64,000 bases of DNA from Desulfatitalea alkaliphila (GCF_022968795.1 NZ_JALJRB010000003.1:1-64000), one strand, 5' to 3'; numbered from the stretch's first letter, positions 26,019 through 35,207 are shown. Translations and numbers: made by a program. Notes: generated from the letters alone by a model not told the origin.

Positions 26019-26669
26019 TCATATCTTGAGTCCTTTGGGCGTGACCCACCGCTCCAGCAGACTCATGGCCAGATCCACAACGATCGCCAGCAAGGACACT
26101 GCCAACGCGCCGGTCAAGATCATGGTTTCATGGGAGCGCGCGATCCCCTGCTGGATGAACACCCCCAGACCGCCGGCGCCGACGTAGGCGGCGATGGCGG
26201 CGATGCCGATGTTCATCACCGCCGCGGTTTTGAGCCCTGCCAGAATCACCGGCACCGCCAGGGGAATTTCCACCTCCCGCAACAGGCGCCACTTGCCCAT
26301 GCCCATGCCGCGTCCCGCATCGACCAGGGCCGGATCCACATTCTTGATGGCGATGAAGGTGTTGCGGATGATCGGCAAAAGGGAGTAGAGCACCAGGGCG
26401 ATCACCGCCGGCACCTTGCCCAGGCCGTGACCCACTATCGCTAGAATGGGCAGCATCAGGCCGAACAGGGCGATGGAGGGAACGGTCATGATCACATTGG
26501 CACCGGCGAGCACCTTCTGCGCCAAATCCTTGCTGCGGGTGATGGCGATGCCGATGGGAATGCCGGTGCACATGGCGATCAGCAAGGAAAGGCCCACCAA
26601 CCAGACATGCTCCCAAGCCAGAAACAACGTGCGGGCCAGATTGTCCTGTAAAAAGGCAAACAGCGTCAT
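26019..26669 (-). CDS. OpuB-type ABC transporter permease (first permease)
   Basis: A 216-residue membrane protein with about five hydrophobic helices, the EAA-type loop GRGMGMGKWRLLREVEIPLAV and the start MTLFAFLQDNLARTLFLAWEH that is characteristic of OpuBB/YehW-like subunits. It is 12 nt after the ATPase gene and 16 nt before the second permease. It forms a heterodimeric membrane channel with that protein. Confidence 0.9.
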   Translation of the reverse strand: MTLFAFLQDNLARTLFLAWEHVWLVGLSLLIAMCTGIPIGIAITRSKDLAQKVLAGANVIMTVPSIALFGLMLPILAIVGHGLGKVPAVIALVLYSLLPIIRNTFIAIKNVDPALVDAGRGMGMGKWRLLREVEIPLAVPVILAGLKTAAVMNIGIAAIAAYVGAGGLGVFIQQGIARSHETMILTGALAVSLLAIVVDLAMSLLERWVTPKGLKI

Positions 26670-26681
26670 GGCAACCGTCCT

Positions 26682-27821
26682 TTATTCGATTTTGGACTCC
26701 TCGTGATCATCGGCATACAGATCCAGGATCGATTTCTGGATCTGCCGGTAGCTGATGGTGCCGGCCAGATTGCCGTTGTCGTCCACCACCGGAAAAGCGG
26801 TGATGTCATGCATCAACATAGCCGACAGTGCATCGCGCACCGGTTCCCGGGCACCCAGGGTTTCCGGGAACTTCTCGGCCAGCTCCCCCACCCGGCCCTG
26901 CTCATATTTGAGCAATTTCGGATGCACGTAACCCACCGGCCGATTGTCTTTGATCACAAAGGCCAAGGGCAAGTTTTGCGCTTCCATCATTTTAAGCACC
27001 CCGGGCGCATCCTCACCGGCTTGGACCAGGTTGCGGGGTTCAGGATTCATGGCATCCCGGATGCGCAGCAGCCCCAGCACCTTCAAGGCCCGGTCCGCGC
27101 CCACGAAGTCGGACACGAACTTGTTGGCCGGTCGCATCAGGATGGCTTCGGGGGTGTCGAACTGCACCAGACGGCCATCCTTGAAAATGGCGATCTTGTC
27201 TGCCATCTTGATCGCCTCGTGGATGTCGTGGGAAACAAAGGCGATGGTTTTTTTCAGCTTGCCCTGCAGCCGCAGAAATTCATCCTGGATCTGATCCCGG
27301 TTGATGGGATCGATGGCGCCGAAAGGCTCGTCCATCAGCAGGATGTCCGGATTGGCCGCCAGGCCGCGGGCCACCCCGACGCGTTGTTGCTGCCCGCCGG
27401 ACAGCTCGGCCGGATAACGGTCGCGGTAGATTTCCGGATCGAGGTTGACCATGCCCAACAGCTCATCCACCCGGGACCTGATCTCGCCCCTGTCCCAGCC
27501 GAGCATGCGCGGCACGACGGCGATGTTGCCGGCGATGGTCTTGTTGGGGAACAGGCCGATCTGCTGAATCACATATCCCATGCTGAGCCGCAGCTTCTGA
27601 GCGTCCATCTCCATGGTGTCCCGCCCCATGACCCGAATGGTCCCCCGAGTGACCGCCTCCAAGCGATTGGTCATACGCAGCAAAGTGGTTTTACCGCATC
27701 CCGAAGGACCCAGGAAAACCGCTGTTTCGCCGTCCGCGATGGTAAAGGTGACATTGTCGGTGGCGGTCACCGCCTTCTTGCCGATGCCGAAGATTTTGGT
27801 GACGGAATCATATTCGATCAT
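26682..27821 (-). CDS. OpuB-type ABC transporter ATPase with tandem CBS domains
   Basis: A 379-residue ATPase with Walker A GPSGCGKTT, signature LSGGQQQRVGVARGL, Walker B ILLMDEPFGAIDP, an H-loop (FVSHDIHEA), and a C-terminal CBS pair (about residues 250-370, including the DALSAMLMHDITAFPVVDDNG block). CBS domains in OpuA-type importers sense ionic strength or bind cyclic di-AMP, so transport is probably osmotically gated. I start at 27821, with a strong AAAGGGGGAG site 8 nt upstream. It is the first gene of the operon; the promoter must lie in the roughly 520-base interval upstream. Confidence 0.93.
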   Translation of the reverse strand: MIEYDSVTKIFGIGKKAVTATDNVTFTIADGETAVFLGPSGCGKTTLLRMTNRLEAVTRGTIRVMGRDTMEMDAQKLRLSMGYVIQQIGLFPNKTIAGNIAVVPRMLGWDRGEIRSRVDELLGMVNLDPEIYRDRYPAELSGGQQQRVGVARGLAANPDILLMDEPFGAIDPINRDQIQDEFLRLQGKLKKTIAFVSHDIHEAIKMADKIAIFKDGRLVQFDTPEAILMRPANKFVSDFVGADRALKVLGLLRIRDAMNPEPRNLVQAGEDAPGVLKMMEAQNLPLAFVIKDNRPVGYVHPKLLKYEQGRVGELAEKFPETLGAREPVRDALSAMLMHDITAFPVVDDNGNLAGTISYRQIQKSILDLYADDHEESKIE

Positions 27822-28344
27822 GGAGGGCTCCCCCTTTGGCCTTTGGACCCACCGTTGCATTGACCGACAGGCAAGGCCGGAGGGACCCACCGGTCACACC
27901 TGACCATGAAAGGATCGCACCTGCCGGGAGGCGCAATGGCTGCCGGTTCCATTGGAGACAGGATGGTACACAGAATGGATACGCTGAATCACGGTGTAGA
28001 CAGTAACCGTTGAACCGCCAGCGCCGAGAATGTAATTATAATTGCAGCATAGCGCTCCGCCCAAAAGATGGCAACCCCCAATTCTACGACACCATTCCTG
28101 ATAGAACACAGGGCACCATCAGCGATTTGCAAAATCGAAATCGGAATCGAGAGCGGGATCGGGATCGAGATTGGAATACACAGATAACGAGACATTGGAT
28201 GGACTTGAAGAAATCGATTTCGATAGCGAATCACAATGCTTTGACGAATTCGCCCCACATGTGTATATTGCCGCCGTTAAAAACCCCATGAACAGGTTTA
28301 AAAATTCGGCGAAGCATAAGTCGACGGAAGATAAGTGAAATCTC
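27822..28344. other. Gene-free divergent interval between opuB-type operon and MscS gene
   Basis: About 520 bases without a supportable gene. It lies between two osmotic-stress units transcribed outwards (a compatible-solute importer and a mechanosensitive channel), so shared osmotic control is possible. It contains a degenerate hexamer repeat, listed separately. Confidence 0.6.
28130..28178. repeat. Degenerate hexanucleotide tandem repeat
   Basis: About seven to eight consecutive 6-bp units varying around GGGATC / GGAATC / GAGATT. This is a slippage-prone microsatellite between the two divergent osmotic-stress units; no function is visible. Confidence 0.65.
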
Positions 28345-29619
28345 ATGACCCCCTTTGAAACACTGCAATCCTGGATCGAGCAGCTGCCCATCGAAGCCGC
28401 CAGCGCCTCCGCCATTACTGCCGTAATCGCCACCACGGTGGTGATACTGCTGAGTATCGTCGCCTACCTAATCAGTCGGCGTATAGCCAACCGCACCATC
28501 CCGCGCATCGTACAACGCACCAGCAACACCTGGGACGATGTGCTGGCGGAAAAGAATGTCTTTCGCCACTGTGCCCTGCTGGTACCGGCTTTGACGGCCC
28601 AGTTGTTCATTCCCGTCGCGCTGGACGCCTATCCCGCCTTTGCAGCGGTCATCACGCGCATCATCAACATCTATCTGATCCTGGCGGCCGTCATGGTGGT
28701 CGACGCGCTGGTCAATGCGCTGCACGCCATTTATCAGCGACTCAAGGTGTCGCGGGACATCCCGCTGACCGGCTTCACCCAGGTGGTTAAGATCATCCTC
28801 TATTTCCTGGCCATCCTGCTGTTGCTGGCCACATTGCTCGACCGTACCCCCTTCTATTTGTTCAGCGGCCTGGGGGCCATGACCGCCGTGCTCATGCTGG
28901 TCTTCAAAGACCCCATTCTGGGCTTCGTGGCCGGTATCCAGCTGATCTCCAACCGCATGCTCAAGCAAGGCGACTGGATCGAAATGCCCAAATACGGCGC
29001 CGACGGCGACGTGATGGACATCACGCTCACCACGGTCAAGGTTCGCAACTTCGACCGCACCATCACCACCATCCCGACCTATGCCCTGATCAGCGACTCC
29101 TTCAAGAATTGGCGCGGCATGCAGGAATCGGGCGGTCGACGTATCAAGCGGTCGATCAACATCGATATGCGCACCATTCGTTTCTGCACGCCTTCCATGT
29201 TGCAGCGGTTCGCCAAAATCAGGCACATCTCCGACTACATAAATAGAAAGAATCAAGAGATCGCGACCCACAACGCCGCATTGGGACCGGATGCCCGAGA
29301 TACGGCCAATTGCCGGCGTTTAACCAACATCGGTACGTTTCGCGCTTACGTGGACGCCTATCTGCGCCACCACCCGATGATCAACACCGACATGACCTTC
29401 CTGGTCCGCCAGTTGCCCCCCACGGAACACGGTTTGCCCTTGGAGATATACGTCTTTTGCCGCGACAAGGTGTGGGCCAACTACGAAGCCGTGCAGTCCG
29501 ATATCTTCGATCACCTGCTGGCCATCCTGCCGGAGTTTGATCTGCGGGTGTTTCAATATCCGTCCGGTTACGATGTGACCTCCCTCGGCGAACGTCTGAT
29601 CGATGCTCCGAAGCAATGA
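28345..29619 (+). CDS. MscS-family mechanosensitive channel (YbdG-like)
   Basis: A 424-residue membrane protein with about five hydrophobic segments in the first 190 residues. The pore-lining TM3-type segment runs LFSGLGAMTAVLMLVFKDPI, followed by the MscS beta-domain entry LGFVAGIQLISNRMLKQGDWIEMP and the conserved NFDRTITTIPTYALISDSFKNW. The long cytoplasmic tail and absence of the periplasmic extension fit YbdG/YnaI-like members, which release solutes on hypo-osmotic shock. A GGAAGATAAG site precedes the ATG. It is divergent from the osmoprotectant importer operon, a functionally opposite pair. Confidence 0.92.
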   Translation: MTPFETLQSWIEQLPIEAASASAITAVIATTVVILLSIVAYLISRRIANRTIPRIVQRTSNTWDDVLAEKNVFRHCALLVPALTAQLFIPVALDAYPAFAAVITRIINIYLILAAVMVVDALVNALHAIYQRLKVSRDIPLTGFTQVVKIILYFLAILLLLATLLDRTPFYLFSGLGAMTAVLMLVFKDPILGFVAGIQLISNRMLKQGDWIEMPKYGADGDVMDITLTTVKVRNFDRTITTIPTYALISDSFKNWRGMQESGGRRIKRSINIDMRTIRFCTPSMLQRFAKIRHISDYINRKNQEIATHNAALGPDARDTANCRRLTNIGTFRAYVDAYLRHHPMINTDMTFLVRQLPPTEHGLPLEIYVFCRDKVWANYEAVQSDIFDHLLAILPEFDLRVFQYPSGYDVTSLGERLIDAPKQ

Positions 29620-29620
29620 G

Positions 29621-29636
29621 GGGCGTAATAACGCCC
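29621..29636 (+). terminator. Short hairpin after the MscS gene
   Basis: GGGCGT and ACGCCC with a 4-nt AATA loop directly follow the stop codon. The downstream tract TTACCTTT is only moderately T-rich, so termination is uncertain. Confidence 0.4.
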
Positions 29637-30037
29637 TTACCTTTGGCAACGGTATCAACAATAGCGCTCCCACCTGCCCTCCTATCCGGATAAATGCCAA
29701 ATCGCACATCGCTGTGGCGCCCGGGTAAGTTCCGTCCGTTTCCGTCGGATGAGCCATAATTTTCGACCCCTTGGATGGGCATCGTTTTGTGAATTTTGTT
29801 CAGCGACAAGAAGGCTATTTTGTTGTATTTTCCTTGCGTTATATCGTTCAATCCGCTATACGGTCTACTTGGGTCATTTTCGGTTATTGACATGCTGACG
29901 ACACACTTACAGTAGGTGTTCCATTTGCATGCAATCAATTTCCACAGCTTGTTCATCAAGGATCGACGGAGGCATTCGCCTGCTGCCACACTGCAACCCA
30001 TCAACTTCACTATACCCATCCTTTTTCGGAGGCGCTT
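29637..30037. promoter_or_regulatory. Upstream region of the alcohol dehydrogenase-AOR operon
   Basis: About 400 bases with no gene. A possible sigma-54-like element lies at 29913-29930 (AGG, 10 bp, then GC in TTTGCA). The -12 half is good but the -24 half is poor. A 10-bp palindrome TTGCATGCAA overlaps it at 29925-29934. Confidence 0.35.
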
Positions 30038-31207
30038 ATGAACTTTGTATTCACCCTCACCAAAATCATTTTCGGCGACGGCACGTCCACCCAAACCGGC
30101 CAGGTGATGCTGAGCCTGGGATGCAAAAAGGTGCTGTGCATCTATGACCCCGGCGTCAAGGATGCAGGCCTTGTGGACCCCATCATCGAAAACATGCAAA
30201 CCGCCGGCATTCAGGTGATTGAATACGGCAACGCCCAGGTGTCGGTGCCCTTGTCCAGCGTGCGCGAAGCCACGGCCATGGCCAAGGATGCCGGCATCGA
30301 CGGTATTTTGGCCATCGGCGGCGGCAGCGCCATGGACACCGGCAAGGCGGTCAACGTGTGCCTGACCCAACCGGGCGACCTGGACCAATATGTGGGCACC
30401 CTGGATGCGGGCCTGGTGATCGGGCCGCTGCTCAAACCCTATGTGTGCATTCCCACCACCGCCGGCACCGGCAGCGAAGTGTCTCCCGTCGCAGTGGTCT
30501 ATGACGAACAGGCGGGCGTCAAAAAGGTGCTGCCGCAGCATGAGAACGTGCCCAAGGTGGCTATCGTGGACCCCTTGCTGCACGTGAAGATGCCCCCCTC
30601 ACTGACGGCTTCCACCGGCATGGATGCCCTGGCCCACGCCATCGAAGGCATGGGCGGCGCGGCGCGCAACCCCATGCTGACCGCCTGGGGCTTGACCATT
30701 GTCGACATGATTTTCAACTACCTGCCCAAGGCCATCGCCAACGGCAACGATTTGGAAGCCCGTGAAAAGATGGCCCTGGCGGCCACCTTCGGCATCCTGG
30801 TGGGCTGCTACGGCGCCTTCCATCTGCCCCACGCCCTGGGCCACTCCATCGAAGCGGTCACCCACTGCCCCCATGGCACGGCCTGCGCCTTCGCCATGCC
30901 CGAAGTGTGCGAATTCTACGCCGACCTGATTCCCGACGAGACGCGCAAAATGGCCGCCATGCTGGGCGTGGAAAGCAACAACGGCCGCCCCATCGCGGAA
31001 GTGGGTCGGGAATTCAAGGATGCGCTGCGGGACTTCTACCTGAAGATCGGCGGTCCGCGATCGGACAAAGTGATTCCCAATCCGGCCGACATCGACCCAA
31101 TCATCACCCTGTCCCTGGGCGAATACACCTACATGACGGCCGCCAAGCGGCCCTCGCGCCAGGAACTGACCCAAATGCTGCAATCGGCCCACAAGAGCCT
31201 GAGCTGA
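30038..31207 (+). CDS. Iron-containing (type III) alcohol dehydrogenase
   Basis: A 389-residue NAD(P)-dependent Fe-ADH. Signatures are the GGGSAMDTGKAV nucleotide-binding loop (near residue 90), PTTAGTGSEVSPVAV, and the metal-binding region TGMDALAHAIEGMGG with the later HALGHSIEAVTHCPHGTACA block, which together supply the Asp and His ligands. GGAGGC lies before the ATG. It is followed 39 nt later by an aldehyde:ferredoxin oxidoreductase gene, suggesting that alcohols are oxidised to aldehydes here and then to acids (or the reverse), with electrons partly going to ferredoxin. Confidence 0.95.
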   Translation: MNFVFTLTKIIFGDGTSTQTGQVMLSLGCKKVLCIYDPGVKDAGLVDPIIENMQTAGIQVIEYGNAQVSVPLSSVREATAMAKDAGIDGILAIGGGSAMDTGKAVNVCLTQPGDLDQYVGTLDAGLVIGPLLKPYVCIPTTAGTGSEVSPVAVVYDEQAGVKKVLPQHENVPKVAIVDPLLHVKMPPSLTASTGMDALAHAIEGMGGAARNPMLTAWGLTIVDMIFNYLPKAIANGNDLEAREKMALAATFGILVGCYGAFHLPHALGHSIEAVTHCPHGTACAFAMPEVCEFYADLIPDETRKMAAMLGVESNNGRPIAEVGREFKDALRDFYLKIGGPRSDKVIPNPADIDPIITLSLGEYTYMTAAKRPSRQELTQMLQSAHKSLS

Positions 31208-31246
31208 TACAACCGGTTTGATTGTTTAGCCAAAGGAGAGTTGTTC

Positions 31247-32962
31247 ATGGAAAATATCATTCGTATCGATATGGAACGCGGCACGGTCACCGTCGAACCC
31301 CTGCCCGAAAATTATCGCACCCTGGGCAATCGGGGGCTGGTGGCCAAAGTGTTGAACGAAGAGGTCGATCCCACCTGTGATCCCCTGGGGCCGGAAAACA
31401 AACTGGTGTTCACCCTGGGATTGCTGGCCGGCACCGGTTTCCCCACGGGCAACCGGCTTTCGGTGGGCGCCAAAAGCCCCCTGACCGGCGGCATCAAAGA
31501 GGCCAACTCGGGCGGTAACATCGGCTCCGTGCTGGCCCGTCACGCCATCAAGATGATCATCGTCGAAAAACAGCCCATGGACAAAGGGGCCTACGTGCTG
31601 ACCATCGATGCCGAGGGTCAACCCTCATTGACCAAGGAAGACGGCTTCGCCGGCATGGGCACCTACGATCTGGTGACCCGGCTCAAAGAGACCCATGGGG
31701 AGAAAATCGCCGTGGCCTGCATCGGGGCCGCCGGCGAACGGCAGTATTTGAACAGCACCATCCAGACCACCGACCACTCCACCGGCCATCCCTGCCGCGC
31801 CCTGGCGCGGGGCGGCATCGGCGCGGTGATGGGCAGCAAGGGACTCAAGGCCATCGTGGTCCATCCGGCGGCCAAGCGGGCCGAAATCGAGTACGCCGAC
31901 AAGGCGCGATTCTCCAACGCCCTGAAGGCCTATGCGGATGTGCTCAACCGCAACGCGGTCACCTCCCGGGCCCTGCGCTTTTTCGGCACCATGGTGGGCA
32001 TGGCCGTCACCGGCAAGTCCGGCGCCCTGCCGGTCAAGAACTTCAGCGGTGAACGTTCCCCCATCCTCAACGATATCGGCGCCCACAAGTTCCATCAGAA
32101 CGTCTACCAGCGCGGCGGTAAGACCGGTCTGGCCTGCCAGCCGGGATGCCCCATCCGCTGCTCCAACCTTTACAACGACAAAGACGGCAACTACCTCACC
32201 TCGGGCTTTGAATACGAAACCGTGGCCATGATCGGCTCCAACTGCATGATCGCCGATCTGGACATCATCGCCCGCATCGAGCGCATGTGCGACGATTTCG
32301 GCATCGACACCATCGAGCTGGGTACCACCCTGGGCGTGTGCATGGAAGGCGGCAAACTGGCTTTCGGCGACGGCGAAAAGGCCAAGGCGCTGGTCCAGGA
32401 GATGATCGACGGCACCGAGTTCGGCAAGCTCATGGGCCAGGGCACCGAAGCCGTCGGCAAGCACCTTGGCGTCAAGCGCATTCCCACCGTGAAAAAGCAG
32501 GGCATGCCCGGCTACGACCCGCGCAACAGCAAAGGCACCGGCCTGGGTTACGCCACCTCGCCCATGGGCGCGGACCACACCGTCGGCACCACCAGCGGTT
32601 CGGCCGGCGACATGAACAAGACCGGCCGCGTACAGATGTCCCAGAAAGTGCAGGTGGCCTACGCCGCCGTGGACAACTTCATGTGCCACTTCGCTTCCTT
32701 CCCGCTCACCTCGACCCACAAGTACGCCGTGGCGCACATTGCCGAGGCCATGGCCGGAAAATTGGGCGGCGAATGGAACAGCGACCGCGTCTTCGGCCTG
32801 GGTCTGGAAACCCTCATGCTGGAAAAGGCTTTCAACCGCACCGCCGGCTTCACGGCCAAGGACGACCGCTTGCCCCAGTTCTTCTACGACGAAGCGTCAC
32901 CCATGACAGGCGCCAAGTTCGATTTCACCGACGAAGAGCTCGCCCAGGTGCTGCCGTTCTAA
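31247..32962 (+). CDS. Aldehyde:ferredoxin oxidoreductase (tungsten-bis-pterin enzyme)
   Basis: A 571-residue AOR-family enzyme. The N-terminal cofactor-binding domain has a GGIKEANSGGNIGSVLARH block and SKGLKAIVVHPAAK. The [4Fe-4S] cysteines start with CQPGCPIRC, and a further Cys in NFMCHFASFP is the probable fourth ligand. The tail contains LGLETLMLEKAFN. The family oxidises aldehydes to carboxylic acids with ferredoxin, or reduces acids when ferredoxin is very reduced. The ATG at 31247 has AGGAG 8 nt upstream; the TTG six bases earlier is not needed. The enzyme is encoded with an Fe-alcohol dehydrogenase and ends at a very strong terminator. Confidence 0.94.
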   Translation: MENIIRIDMERGTVTVEPLPENYRTLGNRGLVAKVLNEEVDPTCDPLGPENKLVFTLGLLAGTGFPTGNRLSVGAKSPLTGGIKEANSGGNIGSVLARHAIKMIIVEKQPMDKGAYVLTIDAEGQPSLTKEDGFAGMGTYDLVTRLKETHGEKIAVACIGAAGERQYLNSTIQTTDHSTGHPCRALARGGIGAVMGSKGLKAIVVHPAAKRAEIEYADKARFSNALKAYADVLNRNAVTSRALRFFGTMVGMAVTGKSGALPVKNFSGERSPILNDIGAHKFHQNVYQRGGKTGLACQPGCPIRCSNLYNDKDGNYLTSGFEYETVAMIGSNCMIADLDIIARIERMCDDFGIDTIELGTTLGVCMEGGKLAFGDGEKAKALVQEMIDGTEFGKLMGQGTEAVGKHLGVKRIPTVKKQGMPGYDPRNSKGTGLGYATSPMGADHTVGTTSGSAGDMNKTGRVQMSQKVQVAYAAVDNFMCHFASFPLTSTHKYAVAHIAEAMAGKLGGEWNSDRVFGLGLETLMLEKAFNRTAGFTAKDDRLPQFFYDEASPMTGAKFDFTDEELAQVLPF

Positions 32963-33007
32963 GGGCGTGTCCGGTATCGAACAGCGCCTGAAACAGTAGA
33001 CAACAAA

Positions 33008-33049
33008 ACGGGGTTGCGGCAGCACATCAGCCGCAACCCCGTTTTTTCT
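33008..33049 (+). terminator. Strong intrinsic terminator of the adh-aor operon
   Basis: A perfect 13-bp GC-rich stem (arms 33008-33020 and 33030-33042, loop 9 nt) is followed by TTTTT. On the opposite strand the stem is followed by TTTTGTTG, so it may also stop the convergent hip operon. Confidence 0.93.
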
Positions 33050-33161
33050 TCCCCTTGCCGCACAACGATTCCTTCCGACCCTATCCGGCGAATCGCCACG
33101 CCGGCGATCCCGTCTTTTGCCTGTTGAGATTGGCCGCGGATGGCCAATGCGGATTTGCGAC

Positions 33162-34085
33162 TCAACCCAACAACCGTTTTCGTCGCGTTTCCACCAGCAA
33201 TCGATATTCGCTTTTCAATTCATCCGGCAAAAAACTCACGCCGATAAGGTGATCCCATCCAGACGCCGATCCTTTAAGATCGTCCAACACCAAGGAAATG
33301 ATTTTCCGGTTCAACCCCAGCCGAAACCGGCCGAAATAATCAATCAAAATTTCCGGCGTCAGCTTGCGCTTTTTGCCTTTAATCGGCAGGGCGATCTCCT
33401 CTTGTACTTCCGACAGCACGATGGAGGTGTTCAAAATATCATAGGCGGGTGTCAGTTCCACCCTGCCCTCCCGGGTTATCAGTGAAAAGTTTTTCACGTG
33501 CATGTCTTCGTTGCCGATCAGATAATTCACCAGCGTCAGCTTGAACAGTTTTATTTTTTCGACTGAAGGAAAGGTGCAATACCGGTCAATCACCTGTGCT
33601 ACTTTTTCCATCGAAGCGTCGTATTTGGTGTCCCGGCTCAGCCCCAATAGCTGCGCGAAGTCCTCCACGGCAAACTTTTTCGTGCCGGCCCGGTCAAATC
33701 GCCTGATGAAATAGGTCATGGAGCCGTCTTTTGAATAGACCAACCCGTGAAGCGGTACAGAAATGCCGGATGTGGCTGCCAGGCGCATGGACAAGTCCTC
33801 GTTTTCCGGCAGATGTCTGTACTGGGGGTTTTGAGGCTTTAAAATATAACGGCCACCTTTATCCACAAACCTGAACCCGTTCTTGCGTGTATTCAAGACG
33901 GCACTGAGCTTGGGCTGCACACCCTGGATGGACATTCTAGGTGCACGGGCTGCGGCCTCAAAAACCTGATCTGCAGCAGAATAGGGTAGATCCTGGAGCT
34001 GTTTGAGGCTTCGGGACAGTTTCTGCAGGCCCCGCAGCGAATATTTTCCCTCGCACGCCTCATAGGTAATGGGGCAGATGCTCAT
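33162..34085 (-). CDS. hipT: HipT-like serine/threonine kinase toxin (short HipA)
   Basis: A 307-residue HipA-fold kinase that lacks the N-terminal subdomain-1, which is encoded separately upstream. The Gly-rich loop with the autophosphorylation site is MSIQGVQPKLSAVL (S52-I53-Q54). Other landmarks are the ATP-Lys in RYILKPQ (K83), catalytic NYLIGNEDMHVKN (D194) and the Mg-binding YDILNT (D216). In characterised HipBST loci the toxin HipT phosphorylates tryptophanyl-tRNA synthetase; the target here is not known. The start overlaps the stop of the preceding hipS-like gene by 4 nt. Confidence 0.85.
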   Translation of the reverse strand: MSICPITYEACEGKYSLRGLQKLSRSLKQLQDLPYSAADQVFEAAARAPRMSIQGVQPKLSAVLNTRKNGFRFVDKGGRYILKPQNPQYRHLPENEDLSMRLAATSGISVPLHGLVYSKDGSMTYFIRRFDRAGTKKFAVEDFAQLLGLSRDTKYDASMEKVAQVIDRYCTFPSVEKIKLFKLTLVNYLIGNEDMHVKNFSLITREGRVELTPAYDILNTSIVLSEVQEEIALPIKGKKRKLTPEILIDYFGRFRLGLNRKIISLVLDDLKGSASGWDHLIGVSFLPDELKSEYRLLVETRRKRLLG

Positions 34086-34393
34086 TCCGCCTCCCGCACC
34101 GTTACCGCACCAACCATATCTTTCCCCACTGCCAGCAGCTGACTGAAAAGATCCCGCCGGTCGATTTTCAAAGCACGCAGCAGGGCCTCCAGGTTGTACC
34201 CTTCGGGCAGCAAACCCTCCAGGAACGGAGGAAAAACCTCGAACTCGTAGGGCTCGGGTCTGACCGGAGCCGTCAAAGAAACCGGTGACCCTTCATAGAC
34301 CGGATCATAGGTGAACCGATAGCGCGTTCCCGGCGAAAGCTCCTCCAGGATGCCGGCGTGAACCTCATGCATGAACACATCAGCTTTGCGCAT
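34082..34393 (-). CDS. hipS: HipS-like antitoxin (HipA N-terminal subdomain encoded alone)
   Basis: A 103-residue protein equal to the N-subdomain-1 of HipA: FMHEVHAGILEELSPGTRYRFTYDP, EGSPVSLTAPVR, and FPPFLEGLLPEGYNLEALLRALKIDRRDLFSQLLAVGKDMVGAV (34100-34230). In HipBST systems this free domain is the antitoxin that neutralises HipT. It overlaps hipB by 14 nt and hipT by 4 nt, so the three genes are tightly coupled. Confidence 0.83.
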   Translation of the reverse strand: MRKADVFMHEVHAGILEELSPGTRYRFTYDPVYEGSPVSLTAPVRPEPYEFEVFPPFLEGLLPEGYNLEALLRALKIDRRDLFSQLLAVGKDMVGAVTVREAE

Positions 34394-34640
34394 CGTCCTC
34401 CGCCTTGTAACGATCCATTAAAGGACTTTCCAGGGATATGGAGATATTGAGGGCTTCCAGAACCTTGCACAAGGTATTCAAGCGAACCGTCTCCTTGCCG
34501 TTTTCGATGTCATAGACAACCGTTTTGCCCACACCGGCAATGTTGGATAGATCCACCCGCGACAGCTTTGCCAGTTTGCGGTGGAAATGAACGATAGGCC
34601 CAATTTGCAGGATTTTGTCTTTGCTTATTTTTACCGCCAT
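34380..34640 (-). CDS. hipB: HipB-like helix-turn-helix regulator
   Basis: An 86-residue Xre-type DNA-binding protein with the HTH region HFHRKLAKLSRVDLSNIAGVG followed by KTVVYDIENGKETVRLNTLCKVLEALNI. It is the first gene of the three-gene hipB-hipS-hipT unit and would repress the operon, augmenting neutralisation by HipS. I start at the ATG at 34640 rather than the longer frame because similarity begins there; no strong ribosome site is visible. Candidate operator DNA lies 31-64 bp upstream. Confidence 0.82.
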   Translation of the reverse strand: MAVKISKDKILQIGPIVHFHRKLAKLSRVDLSNIAGVGKTVVYDIENGKETVRLNTLCKVLEALNISISLESPLMDRYKAEDDAQS

Positions 34641-34670
34641 GGCAGCAACTTCAACAAGTTTAAGTTTCGG

Positions 34671-34703
34671 ATTTGTCGAATTAAAAATATTCGATCCAAA
34701 TTT
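34671..34703. promoter_or_regulatory. Candidate HipB operator
   Basis: Inverted repeat with perfect TCGAAT / ATTCGA arms around a 7-bp AT-rich centre, extended imperfectly by ATTTG and CAAAT. It lies just upstream of hipB in the expected promoter position. The assignment is by position and symmetry only. Confidence 0.45.
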
Positions 34704-35153
34704 GCTGCTACAGCGGCAATTTGTCAATGATTATTTGGATAATGTTTTCAGAAGCGCTTAAAACCGCATTTTTTAACCGCCTTAACGGTAAACCTTCGAT
34801 CAAAGATTGACCGAGGTTTCAGGTAGCACCTTTCGACCGTCCATGTTCGGACCGTCCGTGAGGACATTGAGGATGTAATCGCGCCTGCCATGGTCGCATC
34901 GGAGGGTGAACGCCGTAAGCGCGCATGCAGGGACGGGGGATGGAACGGCGCTGTCGCTTGCGGGATGTTCAGTGGGGCCGGCCGAATGGCGCGTGAACCG
35001 GGCGACCGCTTCAGGCGTTTTGAACGGATCGGGCGGCGGGTCGTATCAACAGAGAGGACAGAAGAAGGGAGCGAAGCCGGGCACGCAACTTGTGCGCGTT
35101 TTTGTAGACGGTTTGCCGCAGGTTGTCAATATGCAGCAATTACAATTGCAGGA

Positions 35154-35207
35154 CAATCGCATGTAGATATCAAGTGGAAAGGATTTGGATCAGGTAGCCA
35201 TTGTCCC
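35154..35207. repeat. 54-bp dispersed repeat, copy A
   Basis: Matches 50059-50112 over 54 bp without gaps at about 46 positions. The shared core includes ATCAAGTGGAAAGGATTT and CCATTGTCCC. Both copies lie in gene-free DNA, near GGGCACGGC palindromes. Confidence 0.75.

Noticed and set aside
34906-35166. 86-residue open frame upstream of the repeats
   Set aside because: It starts at GTG after a weak purine run, has no recognisable domain, and ends within the 54-bp repeat. Composition looks random.
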